A DNA stretch of 42,804 nucleotides from Oscillospiraceae bacterium (GTDB lineage: Bacteria > Bacillota > Clostridia > Oscillospirales > Ruminococcaceae). The stretch is from contig JALEJO010000012.1 in the NCBI GenBank assembly GCA_022769365.1, positions 66,917-109,720 of the forward strand. Reading direction: 5' to 3'. The notes beneath the pieces are model-generated. The model was not told where the DNA came from and did not search any database. It worked only from the letters and a program-made list of their open reading frames with translations. The first letter of the stretch is position 1. The number at the start of each line of letters is the position of its first letter. The position numbers and the translations under genes are program-made. Positions 40,439 to 42,804 of this stretch are shown one piece after another.

Positions 40439-41743
40439 TTGCTTACATATGAACTTGACCGCACAATAAGAGAACCACTTTATGTTCAGCTTTATAATTT
40501 TATAAGAATGGATATAGAGTCGGGAGTACTGACAGCAGGCAGTAAACTTCCGTCAAAAAGGTCTTTTGCACAACATTTAGGAATAAGTTTAATAACTGTT
40601 GAAAACTCATATAGTCAGCTTCTTGCCGAAGGTTATATAAGGTCTGAAGTTAAAAAAGGGTATTATGTTGAAAAAATAGAGAAAAAAATGGAAACTTCCG
40701 AAATTTTTGAACCTGAAGAAACTGAAAATGAAATGCTTGAAGATTCAGATAACAAGCTTTTTCCATTTACAATATGGGCTAAAATAATGCGTGATGAACT
40801 TTCCGAAAATCAGACAAAACTTCTTACAAAACCGCCGTTTGAAGGTGTTTACGAATTGCGAAAAGCAATATCGGAACATTTAAGGAATTTCAGAAATATA
40901 CAGGCATCTCCAAATCAGATTATAATTGGTGCAGGTACAGAGTATCTTTATATGCTTATAAATATTCTTTTTGGAAGCAACTATATTTTTGGACTTGAAG
41001 ACCCAGGTTATTCAAAAATTGCAAATATTTATAATGAATATAATATAAAATGCGAGTATATTCCAATGATGGAAGATGGAATGGATGTTGATTATCTGAA
41101 AAAAAATAAAGTGGATATAATACATATTTCTCCGTCACATCATTTTCCTACAGGTGCTGTAACGTCCATAGGAAAGCGTTATGCACTGCTTGAATGGGCT
41201 TCAAAGTCACCCGACAGATATATTATAGAAGATGATTACGACAGCGAATTCAGGCTCTCAGGCAAGCCTATATCATCGCTTTACGGAATAGACGTAATAG
41301 ATAAAGTCATATATATGAATACGTTCAGTAAAAGTCTTGCATCAACGATAAGAATAAGTTATATGGTTCTTCCAAAAAGTCTGATGAAAAGATTTCACGA
41401 AAGACTCGGCTTTTTCTCTTGTCCTGTTTCAACTTTTGAACAGCATACACTTGCAAGATTTATAAGCGAAGGTTATTTTGAAAGACATATAAACCGAATG
41501 AGAAGGCACTACAAAAAGCGAAAAGAAGAACTTTTTGAAGATATGAAAAAATACGACATCTTTGAAAATTCTGTTATATCGGGTGAAAATTCCGGATTGC
41601 ATTGTGTTGTGAAATTTGATACACAAAAAACAGATGAAGAACTTCTTGAAGAAGTCGTTTCATACGGATTTAAAGCATCTATGATGAAAGATTATTATTT
41701 TATCAACCGAGAAGATACGCATACTCTTGTGTTTTATTATTAA
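40439..41743 (+). CDS. MocR-type regulator (GntR helix-turn-helix fused to aminotransferase domain)
   Basis: 434 residues from a TTG at 40439 with GAGGTGAT upstream. The N-terminal winged helix (REPLYVQLYNFIRMDIESG ... LPSKRSFAQHLGISLITVENSYSQLLAEGYI) is joined to a fold-type I aminotransferase domain with the PLP lysine Lys298 in TFSKSLAST, IEDDYDSEFR and the N-x-Y-N-type loop. Members include PdxR (vitamin B6 genes) and GabR. No pdxST genes are adjacent, so the target is not known. It follows the CobW-like gene by nine bases. Confidence 0.9.
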   Translation: MLTYELDRTIREPLYVQLYNFIRMDIESGVLTAGSKLPSKRSFAQHLGISLITVENSYSQLLAEGYIRSEVKKGYYVEKIEKKMETSEIFEPEETENEMLEDSDNKLFPFTIWAKIMRDELSENQTKLLTKPPFEGVYELRKAISEHLRNFRNIQASPNQIIIGAGTEYLYMLINILFGSNYIFGLEDPGYSKIANIYNEYNIKCEYIPMMEDGMDVDYLKKNKVDIIHISPSHHFPTGAVTSIGKRYALLEWASKSPDRYIIEDDYDSEFRLSGKPISSLYGIDVIDKVIYMNTFSKSLASTIRISYMVLPKSLMKRFHERLGFFSCPVSTFEQHTLARFISEGYFERHINRMRRHYKKRKEELFEDMKKYDIFENSVISGENSGLHCVVKFDTQKTDEELLEEVVSYGFKASMMKDYYFINREDTHTLVFYY

Positions 41744-41783
41744 AAAAACGGTATATGTTCCAAAAGGCATATACCGTTTTTAT
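41744..41783. terminator. Bidirectional terminator after mocR
   Basis: AAAAACGGTATATG (41744-41757) and CATATACCGTTTTT (41768-41781) form a perfect 14-bp stem with a ten-base loop. Confidence 0.94.
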
Positions 41784-41800
41784 TCTGTCAAATTTAAAAA

Positions 41801-42193
41801 TTAAAGTTCTTTTTTGTTGTCAGCACCAGGTGTTGTAACAATGATTTTTTCAGGAGTTATAAGCAATGCACCCTTTGCAGTTGCTGCACCTTTAAACATA
41901 TCTTCAACCATCTTTTTGAAAGTATCAACAATGCTGCCGTCTGTTAAATATTCAGCTGTGCCTTTAATCTGATAACCTTCAAGATTTTCAGCATTATATG
42001 CAGAAATTGCAACGTTTTTATTTGCATTGATGTTTTTAAGTGTTGTATCAAGAAAAACATCGCCAATTGCAAGCTTGTTGTCGTCAGTTACAAACTTAAA
42101 TGCAACAGGTACAACGTTAGGTTTATTGTCTGAACAGGTTGCAATATCCCACATACTTTTTTCAAGAACTTTTAAAACGTTTTCGTTAATCAT
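41801..42193 (-). CDS. Pyridoxamine 5'-phosphate oxidase-like flavoprotein
   Basis: 130 residues from the ATG at 42193 with GGAGGAAAT upstream. A split-barrel FMN-binding fold: WDIATCSDNKPNVVPVAFKFV, KLAIGDVFLDTTLKNINANKNVAIS and YQIKGTAEYLTDG. Not the vitamin B6 enzyme itself but the small related type often acting as an FMN or heme-handling protein. It is divergent from an HxlR regulator, which probably controls it; such pairs typically respond to electrophiles or quinones. Confidence 0.85.
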   Translation of the reverse strand: MINENVLKVLEKSMWDIATCSDNKPNVVPVAFKFVTDDNKLAIGDVFLDTTLKNINANKNVAISAYNAENLEGYQIKGTAEYLTDGSIVDTFKKMVEDMFKGAATAKGALLITPEKIIVTTPGADNKKEL

Positions 42194-42227
42194 ATCAATT
42201 TCCTCCAATAAAATAATTTATGATATA

Positions 42228-42328
42228 ATTATATAAAAAAGGCTTATGATTTTCAAGATATTAGTTAATTTAAAAGTCGCTAATAAATTTAATAGTAACT
42301 TGAAAAAAGTTAGTTTCAATGATATAAT
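42228..42328. promoter_or_regulatory. Divergent promoters and HxlR operator between the flavoprotein and hxlR
   Basis: Minus strand: TTGAAA (42256-42251), 17-base spacer, TATAAT (42233-42228). Plus strand: TTGAAA (42300-42305), 17-base spacer, TATAAT (42323-42328). Between them CTAATAAATTTAATAG (42280-42295) is a near-palindrome, four bases upstream of the plus -35. TAACTT-GAAAA-AAGTTA (overlapping that -35) is a second inverted repeat. The first box recurs at 42733-42748. Confidence 0.68.
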
Positions 42329-42351
42329 TATAAAAACGGAGGTGAAATTTT

Positions 42352-42726
42352 ATGTATCAAAGAAAACTTGAAAAAGATATAAGATGTCCGCTTGAATATG
42401 GTCTTGAAGTATTCGGCGGAAAATGGAAATCAAGGATAATATGCGTTCTTGCAGCAAAGAAAGTTTTGCGATACAGTGAAATCAGAAAAGAGATGGGAAA
42501 CATTACTGACGCTGTTCTTGCCACTTCCTTGAAAGAATTAATATCAAATGAAATAATAATCAGAAAATCGTATGACGAAATACCTCCAAGGGTTGAGTAT
42601 TTTCTTTCGGAAAAAGGTAATTCAGTAGTTCCGATTTTGCAAAGCATATGTAAATGGTCAGGAATTTTTTATAAAGATGAAAGCGAAAATTACCTTATAC
42701 AATGCAAAAAATGCGATTACAAATAA
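42352..42726 (+). CDS. HxlR-family transcription regulator
   Basis: 124 residues with the winged helix of the HxlR/MarR type: CPLEYGLEVFGGKWKSRIICVL, RYSEIRKEMGNITDAVLATSLKEL, PPRVEYFLSEKG. Cys12 matches the conserved N-terminal redox-sensing cysteine of YodB/HypR-type members, so it may sense quinones or diamide-type stress by thiol chemistry. The C terminus has a CKKC tail, suitable for metal or disulfide. It is divergent from the flavoprotein gene. Confidence 0.92.
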   Translation: MYQRKLEKDIRCPLEYGLEVFGGKWKSRIICVLAAKKVLRYSEIRKEMGNITDAVLATSLKELISNEIIIRKSYDEIPPRVEYFLSEKGNSVVPILQSICKWSGIFYKDESENYLIQCKKCDYK

Positions 42727-42732
42727 ATTGCA

Positions 42733-42780
42733 CTAATAAATTTTATAGTATATTGAAATATTTTTTTATTGTGATATAAT
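42733..42780 (+). promoter_or_regulatory. Second HxlR-type box and promoter at the window end
   Basis: CTAATAAATTTTATAG (42733-42748) matches the box at 42280-42295 in 15 of 16 positions. TTGAAA (42753-42758) follows at the same four-base distance, then TATAAT (42775-42780, extended TG-A). The gene it serves begins beyond the window. Confidence 0.62.
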
Positions 42781-42804
42781 TTAAATAGTTTTATTTTTAA
42801 TTCA

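Overview
The window reads as chromosome of a low-GC anaerobic Firmicute, most likely a Ruminococcus-type member of the Clostridia (Oscillospiraceae). The grounds are AT-rich DNA with strong AGGAGG-type ribosome binding sites, a secreted protein with two dockerin pairs (typical of cellulosome- or amylosome-forming ruminococci), a NifS/NifU-type Fe-S pair, metNIQ, LuxS and ferredoxin biology. No phage, plasmid, CRISPR or transposase gene is visible. Genus placement is an inference.

Layout. 1-0.8 kb: rpsO and the start of pnp (minus strand). 1.4-5.4 kb: iscS-iscU, then nadA-mnmA, separated by a small inverted-repeat element that abuts the nadA promoter. 5.6-9.1 kb: membrane and surface proteins of poorly known function (DUF2798-like, VanZ-like, a Thr/Glu-rich anchored protein, a zinc-PLC-like protein, an ArsC-like protein without its cysteine). 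9.1-10.9 kb: a Crp/Fnr regulator divergent from a ferredoxin-cupin pair with a shared palindrome. 11-17.7 kb: metQ-metN-metI and methyltransferase-luxS-mccB-mccA, a methionine-uptake and methionine-to-cysteine block. 17.7-21.7 kb: typA, two paralogous lipoproteins and five tRNAs. 21.8-29.8 kb: a GH1 beta-glucosidase, then recD2-comFC-mreB-dehydrogenase-deformylase-like-pseudouridine synthase. 29.8-36.1 kb (minus): dockerin protein, pyk, pcrA, a second pseudouridine synthase and an SdpI-like protein. 36.2-42.8 kb: L,D-transpeptidase, PAP2-like protein, CobW-like GTPase, MocR regulator, and a flavoprotein/HxlR divergent pair.

Most interesting: both sulfur operons are preceded by a short, well-spaced, previously unlabelled cysteine-rich reading frame (11189-11263, five Cys in 24 residues; 14064-14126, five Cys in 20 residues including a Cys-Cys-Cys run). 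The second is followed by a perfect 13-bp terminator just before the first structural gene, and the last cysteine codons of the peptide can pair with the 5' arm of that terminator. This is the geometry of classical ribosome-stalling attenuation, here apparently sensing charged tRNA-Cys and controlling conversion of methionine to cysteine. The first lacks an obvious terminator and would need a different mechanism.

Other signals: a GC-richer structured repeat present in three copies, with hairpins that keep pairing despite base changes; a 28-bp terminal-inverted-repeat element; a Crp/Fnr-like palindrome at exactly -41.5 of the ferredoxin promoter; and a palindromic box that occurs both before hxlR and, with identical spacing to the -35, before an unseen gene just past the window end.
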